The notes beneath the pieces are model-generated. The model ran no database searches, had not been told where the DNA came from, and was given only the letters and a program-made list of their open reading frames with translations. From positions 26,977 through 90,976 of the forward strand of contig NZ_NVQF01000014.1 in assembly GCF_002592005.1 (NCBI RefSeq): a DNA stretch of 64,000 nucleotides, written 5' to 3'. The stretch is from Mycolicibacterium palauense (GTDB taxonomy: Bacteria; Actinomycetota; Actinomycetes; Mycobacteriales; Mycobacteriaceae). The position numbers and the translations under genes were made by a program. Within the stretch, counting starts at the first letter, position 1, and every line of letters starts with the position of its first letter. Shown here one piece after another: positions 8,977 to 16,879 of the stretch.

Positions 8977-9815
8977 CGGTCGGCCAGCTTGTCCTCGACG
9001 GTGGCCGGGGACGGTGGGGGGCCGCCGGGTTCCGGCGACGCCCCCGGAACCGGGTGGGCACGCTCCCGGCGCCGCGCCTTGATCTCGGAGTAGGCGAAGT
9101 AGCCGAGGCCGATCGGGGCCAGGATGCCGAAGGCGATCCACTGGATGCCGTAGGACAGGAACGGTCCGGCATCGAGGTGGGGCAGTGGGATCACACTCAA
9201 CCCGCCGGGCTGGTCGTCACCCAGTTGCAGATAGGAACCGGTCAGTGGCACCCCGGTCAGGGCGGAGATCTGGGCCGGGTCCACGGCGTAGACCTGCTGG
9301 TAGCCGTCCCGGACGAAGGGTTTCTTGTCCGGTGGTGCGGTCTCGGCGTCGCGCAGGCGGCCGGTGATGGTGACCCGATCGCCGGGAGGCGCGGCGATCG
9401 TCGGCACCTTCGAGCCCTGCTCGGGACGCACGTAGCCGCGGTCGACGAGCACCGTCGGCCCGCCGTCGACGTCGAAGGGAACCAGCACCTCGAAGGCCGG
9501 CTGGCCCTCGATCACCCGCAGCCGCGCGAGGACCTGCCGGTCGGGCCGGTAGCGGCCGGTCGCGGTGACCGGGCGCCACTGGTCGTCGGGCGCCGCCGAG
9601 TCCTGCCGGGGCAGCAGGGAGGTCAGTGCCACCGGTTCGGCGTCCAGCGCGGCGCTGATCTGGTTGTTCTCCCGCGAGGTGCTGGTGTTCTTGCCCAGCT
9701 GCCAGGGCGCCAGAACGGTGAAGCACAGGTAGGCGAACGCCGCCACCACGATGGCCAGCGCGATCCACCCCGGCTTCAGCAGGAACCCCAGCGTCCGCAA
9801 CTTCATCATTCTCAC
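8958..9815 (-). CDS. SURF1-family cytochrome oxidase biogenesis protein
   Basis: Encodes 285 residues from the GTG at 9815 (GTGA overlap with the ptpA stop); ATG codons at 9809 and 9806 are equally possible starts. It has a hydrophobic segment near residues 15-35 (WIALAIVVAAFAYLCFTVLAPWQLG), a central beta-rich domain with RPVTATGRYRPDRQVL, and a second membrane segment near residue 230 (YGIQWIAFGILAPIGLGYF). This two-helix, one-domain layout is diagnostic of SURF1, which helps insert heme or assemble the heme-copper oxidase. It corresponds to Rv2235. The C-terminal tail is Pro-rich and overlaps cobD tail-to-tail. Confidence 0.92.
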   Translation of the reverse strand: MRMMKLRTLGFLLKPGWIALAIVVAAFAYLCFTVLAPWQLGKNTSTSRENNQISAALDAEPVALTSLLPRQDSAAPDDQWRPVTATGRYRPDRQVLARLRVIEGQPAFEVLVPFDVDGGPTVLVDRGYVRPEQGSKVPTIAAPPGDRVTITGRLRDAETAPPDKKPFVRDGYQQVYAVDPAQISALTGVPLTGSYLQLGDDQPGGLSVIPLPHLDAGPFLSYGIQWIAFGILAPIGLGYFAYSEIKARRRERAHPVPGASPEPGGPPPSPATVEDKLADRYGRPR

Positions 9816-10300
9816 TGCGCACCGGCCTCCAGTCGGGTGTCCACCCACTCGTGCAGACCGGGCAGTGACGCCTCGATGACGGAGAACACGTCCTCGAAGT
9901 CGCCCAGGTCACCGTAGTAGGGGTCCTCCACGTCGAGGGGGTGCGCGTTGGACCGGGGGTCGAAGCTGCGCAGCATGCGCAGCCGGTCGTCGTCGACGCC
10001 GAGCTGGCGCAGCAGCCGTGCGTGGTTGCGTCCCAGCGCCACCACCAGGTCGGCGGACAGGTGGTGGTCGTCGACCTGGGCGGCGACGTGGTCGGCGGGG
10101 TAGCCGTGGCTGCGCAACACGCGGACCGCCCGGTGGTCGGCGCCGTCGCCGGCGTGCCAGCCACCGGTGCCCGCGCTGGTGACCCGGATCAGATCGCCGA
10201 GCCCGCGCTGGGCGATCTGGTGGGCGAACATCTTCTCGGCCATCGGGGAGCGACAGATGTTGCCCGAACAGACGAACGTCACGTGCAGCGAATCAGACAC
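9812..10300 (-). CDS. ptpA: Low-molecular-weight protein tyrosine phosphatase PtpA
   Basis: Encodes 162 residues, one shorter than M. tuberculosis PtpA. The P-loop CSGNICRS places the nucleophile at Cys11 and the phosphate-binding Arg at 17. The general acid is Asp126 in DVEDPYYGD. These residues are intact, so the enzyme should be active. In M. tuberculosis PtpA is secreted and blocks phagosome acidification; whether that holds in this species is unknown. The ATG at 10300 lies inside the end of ptkA (8-base overlap) and the stop overlaps the SURF1 start by 4 bases, giving a coupled ptkA-ptpA-SURF1 operon. The first P-loop residue after Cys is Ser where the M. tuberculosis protein has Thr. 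Confidence 0.95.
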   Translation of the reverse strand: MSDSLHVTFVCSGNICRSPMAEKMFAHQIAQRGLGDLIRVTSAGTGGWHAGDGADHRAVRVLRSHGYPADHVAAQVDDHHLSADLVVALGRNHARLLRQLGVDDDRLRMLRSFDPRSNAHPLDVEDPYYGDLGDFEDVFSVIEASLPGLHEWVDTRLEAGAQ

Positions 10301-10967
10301 CGAGCACCCCGCGCAGGTCGGTGATGGTCGCCACGTGCCGGTACGGGGGCAGGGCCGGCCCCGGGTTCTCCACGAAGTCGGCGCGGCCGTAGCCCCAGCC
10401 CACCACCACGGTGCGGATACCGTGCGCGGCCGCGCCCTCGACGTCGTGGGAACGGTCGCCGACCATCAGGATGCGCTCGGGTAGCGGCTGCAGGTGTTCC
10501 AGGGCGCGGGCGAGCACCTCGGCCTTGGAGGCCCGGCTGCCGTCCGGGCCGGCGCCGGCGATCGTCTCGAAGAACCCGGCCAGCCCGAAGTGCTCGAGGA
10601 TGCGCTGGGCGGTCGGCTCGGCCTTCGAGGTCGCCACGGCCAGGCGCACCCCCGCCGAGCGCAGGTCGGCCAGCAGCTGGGGGATTCCGTCGAACGGGCT
10701 GTTCATCGCCCATCCGCGGCTGGTGTAGTCGGCCCGGTAGGCCGCCATCGCGGTGTCGGCGAGCTCGCCCAGGCCCAGCCCGGCCAGCGTCTGGTGCATG
10801 GGCGGGCCGACGATCCGGCCGGCCAGGTCCCCGTCGGGGATCTCGGCGCCGATCTGGGCCAGGGCGTGGCGGAAACTGGCCACGATGCCCTGGGCCGAAT
10901 CCGTCAGGGTGCCGTCGAGGTCGAAGATCACCAGCTGCGGTGCGCCGGTGGCGAGCACTTCCGTCAC
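10293..10967 (-). CDS. ptkA: HAD-superfamily protein, PtkA orthologue without N-terminal extension
   Basis: Encodes 224 residues from a GTG at 10967. HAD motif I is [10 protein letters not shown] (Asp16, Asp18), motif [11 protein letters not shown], then a conserved lysine region and motif [18 protein letters not shown]. It matches Rv2232 (PtkA), the HAD-fold protein reported as a tyrosine kinase acting on PtpA. The M. tuberculosis protein has about 70 disordered residues before the HAD domain; here only about 10 precede it. The frame stays open upstream, but that stretch is antisense to the divergent NIF3-like gene and has no coding character. Start-to-start distance to that gene is 42 bases. 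Confidence 0.88.
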   Translation of the reverse strand: MTEVLATGAPQLVIFDLDGTLTDSAQGIVASFRHALAQIGAEIPDGDLAGRIVGPPMHQTLAGLGLGELADTAMAAYRADYTSRGWAMNSPFDGIPQLLADLRSAGVRLAVATSKAEPTAQRILEHFGLAGFFETIAGAGPDGSRASKAEVLARALEHLQPLPERILMVGDRSHDVEGAAAHGIRTVVVGWGYGRADFVENPGPALPPYRHVATITDLRGVLGV

Positions 10968-11009
10968 GCCGCCATTGTCCCCGATTCCCGGCGCACTAGG
11001 GTTCGAGGT

Positions 11010-12158
11010 GTGAGTGTGCGGCTGGGCGAGGTCATCGAGGTGCTGGAGAGGGCCTATCCGACCAGCCTGGCGCAGGCCTGGGACTCGGTGGGTCTGGTCT
11101 GCGGTGATCCCGGCGAGACCGTGGATTCGGTGACCGTCGCCGTCGATGCCACCGCGGCCGTGGTCGACGACGTCCCCGAGGGCGGACTGCTGCTGGCGCA
11201 CCATCCGCTGCTGCTGCGCGGGGTGGACACGGTGGCCGCGGACACGGCCAAGGGTGCGCTGGTGCACCGGCTGATCCGGACCGGCCGGGCGCTCTACACC
11301 GCCCACACCAACGCCGACGCCGCCGACCCGGGTGTGTCCGACGCCCTGGCGGCCGCGCTCGGGCTGACCGTCGAGGGTGTGCTGGAGCCGGCCGGCGCGG
11401 CGCCCGGGCTGGACAAGTGGGTGATCTTCGTGCCCGCCGAGAACGCCGAGGCCGTGCGCGCGGCGGTGTTCGCCGCCGGGGCCGGACAGATCGGGGACTA
11501 CTCGCAGTGCAGCTGGAGCGTGACCGGGACCGGGCAGTTCCTCCCGCACGACGGGGCCTCCCCGGCGATCGGCAGCATCGGCACGGTCGAACAGGTGTCC
11601 GAGGACCGGGTGGAGGTGATCGCGCCGTCGCGGCTGCGCCCGGCGGTGCTGGCCGCCATGCGCGCCGCCCACCCCTATGAGGAGCCGGCCTTCGACGTGC
11701 TGGAACTGGCGCCGCTGCCCTCGGGCTGTGGGCTGGGCCGGGTGGCCAGGCTGCCGGAGCCCGAGCCGCTGCGCGCGTTCGTCGATCGCGTCGGCGACCG
11801 GCTGCCCGCCACCGCGTGGGGGGTCCGCGCGGCCGGGGATCCCGACGTCACCGTGTCGCGGGTGGCGGTCTGTGGTGGCGCCGGGGATTCCCTGCTGGAC
11901 ACCGTCTCCCGAGCCGGAGTCGACGCCTACGTGACCGCCGACCTGCGCCATCACCCCGCCGACGAGCACCGCCGGGCCGGTGGTGTCGCACTGGTCGACG
12001 TGGCGCACTGGGCCAGTGAGCAACCGTGGTGCGAGCAGGCCGCCGGGATCCTACGCGAGCGGTTCGGCGAGCGGCTTGCGGTGCGGGTCAGCGATATCCG
12101 CACCGACCCGTGGACCCTCGGTGCCCACCGGCGCGACAATCAGGAGAGCTGGAGATGA
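11010..12158 (+). CDS. NIF3-like dinuclear metal protein (DUF34)
   Basis: Encodes 382 residues, close to the 379 of Rv2230c. The NIF3 fold is shown by the metal-ligand block [11 protein letters not shown] near residue 67, the [10 protein letters not shown] block near residue 100, a central inserted domain ([38 protein letters not shown]), and the C-terminal [16 protein letters not shown] and DVAHWASE segments that complete the two-metal site. Often annotated as GTP cyclohydrolase 1 type 2, but the in vivo reaction is unsettled. The GTG at 11010 sits 7 bases behind a TAGGGT -10 element, so the message is probably leaderless. The coiled-coil zinc-ribbon gene follows after 7 bases. Confidence 0.9.
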   Translation: MSVRLGEVIEVLERAYPTSLAQAWDSVGLVCGDPGETVDSVTVAVDATAAVVDDVPEGGLLLAHHPLLLRGVDTVAADTAKGALVHRLIRTGRALYTAHTNADAADPGVSDALAAALGLTVEGVLEPAGAAPGLDKWVIFVPAENAEAVRAAVFAAGAGQIGDYSQCSWSVTGTGQFLPHDGASPAIGSIGTVEQVSEDRVEVIAPSRLRPAVLAAMRAAHPYEEPAFDVLELAPLPSGCGLGRVARLPEPEPLRAFVDRVGDRLPATAWGVRAAGDPDVTVSRVAVCGGAGDSLLDTVSRAGVDAYVTADLRHHPADEHRRAGGVALVDVAHWASEQPWCEQAAGILRERFGERLAVRVSDIRTDPWTLGAHRRDNQESWR

Positions 12159-12165
12159 GAGCACG

Positions 12166-12894
12166 ATGAAAGCCGAAGTGACACAACAGCGTTCACTGCT
12201 CGATTTGGCCGAGCTGGACGCCGAACTGGCCCGGATCACCCATCGTGCGGGCCATCTCGACGAGCAGCAGCGCTACGAGCAGCTGCAGGCTGAGCATCAG
12301 GAGGCCACCGACCGTGCCGCGGTGGCCGGGATCGCGCTGGAGGACCTCGACGGGCAGGTCTCCCGGTTCGAGTCCGAGATCGACGCCGTGCGTCAGCGCG
12401 AGGATCGGGACCGCTCCCTGCTCGACTCGGCCGGGGTCAATCCCAAGCAACTGGGCGAACTCCAGCATGAGCTGCAGACACTGGAGCGCCGGCAGTCGTC
12501 GCTGGAGGACTCGCTGCTGGAGGTGATGGAGCGCCGCGAGGAGCTGGCGGGCCAGGCCGCCGCGGAGCGGGCGGCGATCGAGGCACTGCAGGGTGACCTC
12601 GACGCCGCGCGGCAGGCCCGCGACGCCGCGCTGGCCGACGTCGAGCAGAAACGCACCGAGTGCCAGGCCCGGCGTGAGGAACTCGCCGCGGGGCTGGAGG
12701 CCAACCTGCTCGCCCTCTACGAACGCCAGCGCGCCTCGTCGGGGGTGGGGGCCGGTGTGCTGCGCGGCAACCGCTGTGGCGCCTGCCGGATCGAGATCGA
12801 CCGGGGGGAGATGGCGAAGATCTCCGCGGCCGCCGAGGACGAGGTTCTGCGCTGCCCCGAGTGCGGGGCGATTCTGTTGCGCGTCAAGGCATAA
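12166..12894 (+). CDS. Coiled-coil protein with C-terminal zinc ribbon
   Basis: Encodes 242 residues, equivalent to Rv2229c. Residues about 10-175 form a long Gln/Glu/Arg-rich coiled coil. The C-terminus is a zinc ribbon with two Cys pairs (CGACRIEID and CPECGAIL), preceded by the RGNRCGACR turn. The family is conserved across actinobacteria between the NIF3-like and RNase H genes, and a nucleic-acid or chaperone-like role has been suggested. The ATG at 12166 lies 7 bases after the previous stop. Its last codons and stop (GCGTCAAGGCATAA) are the first copy of a five-copy repeat that fills the gap to the next gene. Confidence 0.88.
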   Translation: MKAEVTQQRSLLDLAELDAELARITHRAGHLDEQQRYEQLQAEHQEATDRAAVAGIALEDLDGQVSRFESEIDAVRQREDRDRSLLDSAGVNPKQLGELQHELQTLERRQSSLEDSLLEVMERREELAGQAAAERAAIEALQGDLDAARQARDAALADVEQKRTECQARREELAAGLEANLLALYERQRASSGVGAGVLRGNRCGACRIEIDRGEMAKISAAAEDEVLRCPECGAILLRVKA

Positions 12895-12954
12895 GCGTCA
12901 GGGCATCTCAGCGTCAAGGCTTCTCAGCGTCAGGGCTTCAGCGTCAAGGCAGGG
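12881..12954 (+). repeat. Five-copy imperfect repeat at the 3' end of the zinc-ribbon gene
   Basis: Five imperfect copies of a GCGTCARGGC core lie at 12881, 12895, 12911, 12927 and 12941, with 14-16 base spacing. Copy 1 is coding and contains the TAA stop of the zinc-ribbon gene; copies 2-5 fill the intergenic gap up to the ribosome site of the RNase HI-phosphatase gene. It looks like slippage duplication of a gene terminus. Confidence 0.9.
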
Positions 12955-12964
12955 AGACGGGATC

Positions 12965-14188
12965 ATCAAGGTTCTCATCGAGGCCGACGGCGGTTCGCGC
13001 GGCAACCCCGGTCCGGCGGGATACGGATCGGTGGTGTGGTCGCAGGACCACTCGACCGTCCTCGCCGAGAGCAGGCAGGCGATCGGACACGCCACCAACA
13101 ACGTCGCCGAATACCGCGGGCTGATCGCCGGGTTGGAGGAGGCGGCCGGGCTGGGCGCCGACGAGGTCGAGGTGTCGATGGACTCCAAGCTGGTGGTCGA
13201 GCAGATGGCGGGTCGCTGGAAGGTCAAGAACTCCGGGCTGGCCGACCTGCACCGGCAGGCGAGGGCGCTGGCCGAGCGGTTCGACTCGGTGACCTACCGC
13301 TGGATTCCCCGCTCGCAGAACGCCCATGCCGACCGGCTGGCGAATGAGGCGATGGATGCGGCCGCGGACCCGGCGGCGATGGGCAGGGCCGCGGACCCGG
13401 CGGCGATGGATGCGGCCGCGGACTCGGCGGCGATGGGCAGGGCCGTGGACTCGGCGGCGGTGGATGCGGCTGCGGACCCGGCGGGGTCCTCGGCCGACCC
13501 GGCGACCCCGACCTCAACGGAGGGCAGGACCAGCACTCATACGCCGGTCAACCCGGCGGGCTGGACCGGTGCCCGCGGGGTGCCGACCCGGTTGCTGCTG
13601 CTGCGCCACGGCCAGACCGGGCTGTCGGTGGAGAAGCGCTATTCCGGCCGTGGAAACCCCGAGCTGACCGAGCTGGGGCGCCGGCAGGCCGACGCGGCGG
13701 CGGACTATCTGGCCGCGCGCGGCGGGATCACGGCGGTGGTGTCCTCGCCGCTGCAGCGGGCCCGTGACACCGCGGCGGCGTCGGCGAAGGCGCTGGGCCT
13801 CGACGTCACCGTCGACGAGGACCTCACCGAGACCGATTTCGGGCAGTGGGAGGGTCTGACGTTCGGCGAGGCGTCGGCGTCCGATCCGGAGACGCACGGC
13901 CGGTGGCTGCGCGACACCAGCGTCGCGCCTCCCGGCGGGGAGAGTTTCGACGCGGTCGCCACCCGGGTTCGCCGCGCCCGCAACCGGATCATCGCCGAAT
14001 ACGGCGGTGCCACCGTGCTGGTGGTCTCCCACGTCACTCCGATCAAGACCATGCTGCGCATGGCGCTGGACGCCGGGCCGACGATGCTTTATCGGCTGCA
14101 TCTGGACCTGGCCTCGCTGTCCATCGCGGAGTTCTACCCCGACGGGGTGGCCTCGGTGCGGCTGGTCAACCAGACCGCCTATCTCTAA
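12965..14188 (+). CDS. Bifunctional RNase HI / histidine phosphatase, apparent ATC start
   Basis: Encodes 407 residues if begun at the ATC at 12965. The N-terminal RNase HI domain has all four catalytic acids (Asp8, Glu49, Asp73, Asp123), as in EADGGSRGN, NVAEYRGL, MDSKLV and HADRLANE. The C-terminal domain is a histidine phosphatase (LLLLRHGQT, then VVSHVTP) related to alpha-ribazole phosphatase CobC. This fusion matches Rv2228c. No ATG, GTG or TTG exists in frame between the upstream gene's stop and the catalytic Asp8. The ATC follows AGGGAGA by 7 bases and aligns with residue 1 of the M. tuberculosis protein. The domains are joined by a linker built from a five-copy 27-base repeat. Confidence 0.85.
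   Translation: MKVLIEADGGSRGNPGPAGYGSVVWSQDHSTVLAESRQAIGHATNNVAEYRGLIAGLEEAAGLGADEVEVSMDSKLVVEQMAGRWKVKNSGLADLHRQARALAERFDSVTYRWIPRSQNAHADRLANEAMDAAADPAAMGRAADPAAMDAAADSAAMGRAVDSAAVDAAADPAGSSADPATPTSTEGRTSTHTPVNPAGWTGARGVPTRLLLLRHGQTGLSVEKRYSGRGNPELTELGRRQADAAADYLAARGGITAVVSSPLQRARDTAAASAKALGLDVTVDEDLTETDFGQWEGLTFGEASASDPETHGRWLRDTSVAPPGGESFDAVATRVRRARNRIIAEYGGATVLVVSHVTPIKTMLRMALDAGPTMLYRLHLDLASLSIAEFYPDGVASVRLVNQTAYL
13352..13486 (+). repeat. 27-bp x 5 in-frame minisatellite in the RNase HI-phosphatase linker
   Basis: Five consecutive 27-base units start at 13352, 13379, 13406, 13433 and 13460. They encode alternating nonapeptides MDAAADPAA and MGRAADPAA (with S, V and G variants). The array extends the flexible linker between the two enzyme domains without breaking the frame. 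The alternation suggests duplication of a 54-base double unit. Confidence 0.95.
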
Positions 14189-14775
14189 CTGTGCAGGTGG
14201 AGGCGTTCGCCCTGGGCGCCGAAGATCATGATCGCCTCCACGGGCCCGTCCACGGCCCCGAACCAGTGTGGTGTCCACGTGGTGAACTCGACGGCCTCGC
14301 CGGGTTCGATGACCAGGTCCCGTTCGCCCAGGATCAGTCGCATCCGGCCGGACAGCACGTACATCCAGTCCTGGCCCTCGTGGACGGGAAGGTCGTCGGG
14401 CGGAGTGGCGCGCCGTGGGTTGACCCGAATCTTGAAGGCGTGCAGGCCGCCCGCGGGGCCGTGGCGCGTCAGCGGCCAGAAGGTCACGTCGTTGCGGGTG
14501 TGGGCGCTGCCGCGGACGCGGGGGTCGGGGTGCTCGGGTTCGCGCAGCAGATCGTCGGTGCTGACCGACAGTGCCGCGGCCAGCCGCGGGAGGTGGTCGA
14601 GCGCCAGCCGCCGTTTTCCGGATTCGAGCCGGCTGAGGGTGGAGACGTCGATGCCGGCCCGCCCGGCCACCTCGTCGAGGGTCAGCCCCTGGCGGGTGCG
14701 CAGTTCACGTAGTCGACGCCGGACCCGCAGGTCGACGCCGTCCTCGGTCGACCGAGTCGACTGATTTGCCTGCAT
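14185..14775 (-). CDS. XRE-family regulator with cupin sensor domain
   Basis: Encodes 196 residues from the ATG at 14775 (a GTG at 14793 is an alternative). An N-terminal helix-turn-helix of the XRE type occupies about residues 18-72 (RLRELRTRQGLTLDEVAGRAGIDVSTLSRLESGKR). A C-terminal cupin occupies about 110-190 (VHEGQDWMYVLSGRMRLILGERDLVIEPGEAVEF, PHWFGAV). Such proteins sense a small ligand through the cupin. TTGCC/GGCAA half-sites surround its own start codon, pointing to autoregulation and control of the divergent methyltransferase gene. The stop overlaps that of the RNase HI-phosphatase gene on the opposite strand (14185-14188). Confidence 0.88.
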   Translation of the reverse strand: MQANQSTRSTEDGVDLRVRRRLRELRTRQGLTLDEVAGRAGIDVSTLSRLESGKRRLALDHLPRLAAALSVSTDDLLREPEHPDPRVRGSAHTRNDVTFWPLTRHGPAGGLHAFKIRVNPRRATPPDDLPVHEGQDWMYVLSGRMRLILGERDLVIEPGEAVEFTTWTPHWFGAVDGPVEAIMIFGAQGERLHLHS

Positions 14776-14792
14776 GGCAAACCATGTTGCCA
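14765..14792. promoter_or_regulatory. Overlapping palindromes, candidate XRE-cupin operator
   Basis: TTTGCC-TGCAT-GGCAAA (14765-14781) is a perfect inverted repeat. It overlaps a second one, TGGCAA-ACCATG-TTGCCA (14775-14792), giving three alternating TTGCC/GGCAA half-sites about 10 bases apart. They span the regulator's start codon and face the divergent methyltransferase promoter. Binding is inferred, not shown. Confidence 0.6.
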
Positions 14793-14867
14793 CATTTCCA
14801 AGGCCGGGGCATCGTGGATGTCATCGGCGCCGAGGATCTCGGCGAGGGCTTTCGGAAAGGAAATGCG

Positions 14868-15497
14868 ATGTCGGAGACCACGGACGCACGCCAGCTCTGG
14901 AACGAGCGCTACGGCGAGTCGCACCGCGTCTGGAGCGGGCGGGCCAATGCCCGGCTGGTCGAGATGGCCGACGGGTTGGCGCCCGGGCGTGCGCTCGACC
15001 TCGGCTGCGGCGAGGGCGGCGATGCGCGCTGGCTGGCCGAGCGAGGCTGGCAGGTGGTGGCGGTCGACATCTCCGATGCGGCGCTGCAGCGCGCAGCCGA
15101 GGACGCCGGTGACCTGGCCGCCCGCATCGACTTCCAGCATCACGACCTCACCGAGAGCTTTCCGGAGGGCACCTTCGACCTGGTCTCGGCGCAGTTCCTG
15201 CATTCACCGGTGTCCATGGACCGGGCCGCGGTGTTGCGCCGCGCCGCAGACGCGGTGGCCCCCGGCGGCGTCCTGCTGATCGTCGACCACGGGGCGGCCC
15301 CGCCGTGGGCGGAGGGGCTGAAGAAGCACGTGCACGACTTCCCGTCGCCTCAGGAGGTGGTCGACGGGCTCGGTCTCGACGGGCAGCGGTGGGAGCGTGT
15401 GCGGGTGGACAGTGCGGAGCGCGAAGGCGTCCTGGGCCCCGACGGCCAGGAGGCGACGCTGCTGGACAACATCATCATGCTGCGGCGACGGGATTAG
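14868..15497 (+). CDS. Class I SAM-dependent methyltransferase
   Basis: Encodes 209 residues from the ATG at 14868, behind GGAAAGG. SAM-binding motif I is ALDLGCGEGGDARWLAERGWQVVAVDIS (about residues 42-69), motif II FQHHDLTESFPEGTFDLVSAQFLH, and a motif III region PGGVLLIVDHGA. The start (LWNERYGESHRVWSGRANARLVEM) resembles TehB/thiopurine-type methyltransferases acting on small toxic molecules. The substrate is unknown. It is divergent from the XRE-cupin regulator, which probably controls it. Confidence 0.87.
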   Translation: MSETTDARQLWNERYGESHRVWSGRANARLVEMADGLAPGRALDLGCGEGGDARWLAERGWQVVAVDISDAALQRAAEDAGDLAARIDFQHHDLTESFPEGTFDLVSAQFLHSPVSMDRAAVLRRAADAVAPGGVLLIVDHGAAPPWAEGLKKHVHDFPSPQEVVDGLGLDGQRWERVRVDSAEREGVLGPDGQEATLLDNIIMLRRRD

Positions 15498-15545
15498 GCG
15501 GGGCGGGTGGTTGCCCGTTCGGGCCGGCTCGTCGGTGGGCCGGTC

Positions 15546-15566
15546 TAGTATCGAAAGTATGTTCGA
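15546..15566 (+). promoter_or_regulatory. -10 element and SOS (LexA) box overlapping the 13E12 start codon
   Basis: TAGTAT at 15546-15551 is a -10 element placed 7 bases before the ATG at 15559 (leaderless). TCGAAAGTATGTTCGA at 15551-15566 matches the mycobacterial LexA box TCGAAC-N4-GTTCGA with one mismatch, and the start codon lies inside it. LexA bound here would block RNA polymerase directly. Several 13E12-family genes in M. tuberculosis are known SOS genes. Confidence 0.82.
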
Positions 15567-16851
15567 ACGCGCGGTGGCCGATCTGGCCCGGGACGGCTGG
15601 GATGACGAGGCCGCCCTCGTCGAGGGCATCGCGCGGCTCGAACGCCTCAAGGCCGCGGCGGCGGCCCGGCAGGCGCAGCTGACCGCCCGGCTGGATACGT
15701 TGCGCCGGGCCGCCGAGGCGCAGCGCGGGGTTCCGGCGGCGCGGCAGTGCCGCGGGCTGGCCGCCGAGGTGGCGCTGGCGCGGAGTGATTCGCCCTTCCG
15801 CGGCAACCGGCATCTCGGCCTGGCCAAGGCCCTGGTGCACGAGATGCCCCACACGCTGGCGGCCCTGCAACAGGGGGAGCTTTCGGAGTGGCGGGCCACC
15901 ATCGTCGTGCGGGAATCGGCCTGCCTGGACGTCGAGGATCGCCGGACCCTCGACAGCGAGCTGTGCGCGGACGTCGCGTCCCTGCGGGGAGTCGGCGACG
16001 CCGGGCTGGCCGCGGCGGCCAAGGCGATCGCCTACCGCCTCGACCCGCACGCGGTGGTCGACCGGGCGGCCCGGGCCGAGGCCGAACGCAACGTCTCGAT
16101 TCGGCCGGCCCCGGACACCATGACCTACGTGACCGCCCTGCTGCCGGTCGCCCAGGGCGTGTCGGTGTACGCCGCACTCAAACGGCAGGCCGACACCAAC
16201 GCCGACGGGCGGAGCCGCGGCCAGGTCATGGCCGACACCCTGGTGGAACGGGTGACCGGACGCACCGCCGCGGCGGCCACGCCGGTGGCGGTGAACCTGG
16301 TGTTGAGCGACGACACCCTGACCGGCGGGCCGGAGCCGGCCACCGTCTCGGGTTACGGCCCGATCCCCGCCGGGATCGCCTGCCGGCTCATCGAACACGC
16401 ACTCACCGATCCGGCGAGCCGGGCCACCCTGCGCCGGCTCTACGCGGAACCGGCCAGTGGGGCGCTGGTCGCGATGGAGACGCGGTCGCGGACCTTCCCG
16501 AAGGGGCTGGCCCGGTTCATCGGGCTGCGTGATCAGCGCTGCCGAACGCCGTACTGCGACGCCCCCATTCGGCACACCGACCACGTGAGGCCCCACGCCC
16601 GCGCGGGTCCCACGTCGGCGGCCAACGGTGAGGGGCAGTGCGAGGCCTGCAACTACACCAAGGAGGCGCGCGGCTGGTCGGTGAGTACCGGCGTCGGCGA
16701 GACGGGCCGGCACACCGCCGAGTTCCGCACCCCGACCGGCGCGGTGTACCGGTCGACCGCCCCGCCGCTGCTGCCGGGGCGGTGGTGGATCGACGGCGGC
16801 GAGGTCGAGCGGGGCCTGCGCATCGAGCTGGTCAGGCGGCACGCGGCCTGA
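15559..16851 (+). CDS. 13E12-repeat family protein (DUF222 plus HNH nuclease motif)
   Basis: Encodes 430 residues. The long N-terminal helical DUF222 region (about 1-320) ends in a C-terminal HNH-type segment: CRTPYCDAPIRHTDHVRPHARAG, then NGEGQCEACNYTKE, with two zinc-like Cys pairs and the histidines of the nuclease fold. This is the 13E12 family, widespread and multicopy in mycobacteria and of unknown function. The start is fixed by the -10 at 15546 and by the LexA box overlapping the ATG. Expression is therefore expected to rise with DNA damage. A longer open frame upstream runs back into the methyltransferase gene and was not used. Confidence 0.9.
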   Translation: MFERAVADLARDGWDDEAALVEGIARLERLKAAAAARQAQLTARLDTLRRAAEAQRGVPAARQCRGLAAEVALARSDSPFRGNRHLGLAKALVHEMPHTLAALQQGELSEWRATIVVRESACLDVEDRRTLDSELCADVASLRGVGDAGLAAAAKAIAYRLDPHAVVDRAARAEAERNVSIRPAPDTMTYVTALLPVAQGVSVYAALKRQADTNADGRSRGQVMADTLVERVTGRTAAAATPVAVNLVLSDDTLTGGPEPATVSGYGPIPAGIACRLIEHALTDPASRATLRRLYAEPASGALVAMETRSRTFPKGLARFIGLRDQRCRTPYCDAPIRHTDHVRPHARAGPTSAANGEGQCEACNYTKEARGWSVSTGVGETGRHTAEFRTPTGAVYRSTAPPLLPGRWWIDGGEVERGLRIELVRRHAA

Positions 16852-16879
16852 CCGCCGGGCCAGGGTGTACCTTTATCGG

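Noticed and set aside
10968..12023. In-frame upstream extension of ptkA to 576 codons
   Set aside because: It runs entirely antisense through the NIF3-like gene and shows no coding character; the GTG at 10967 fits the domain start.
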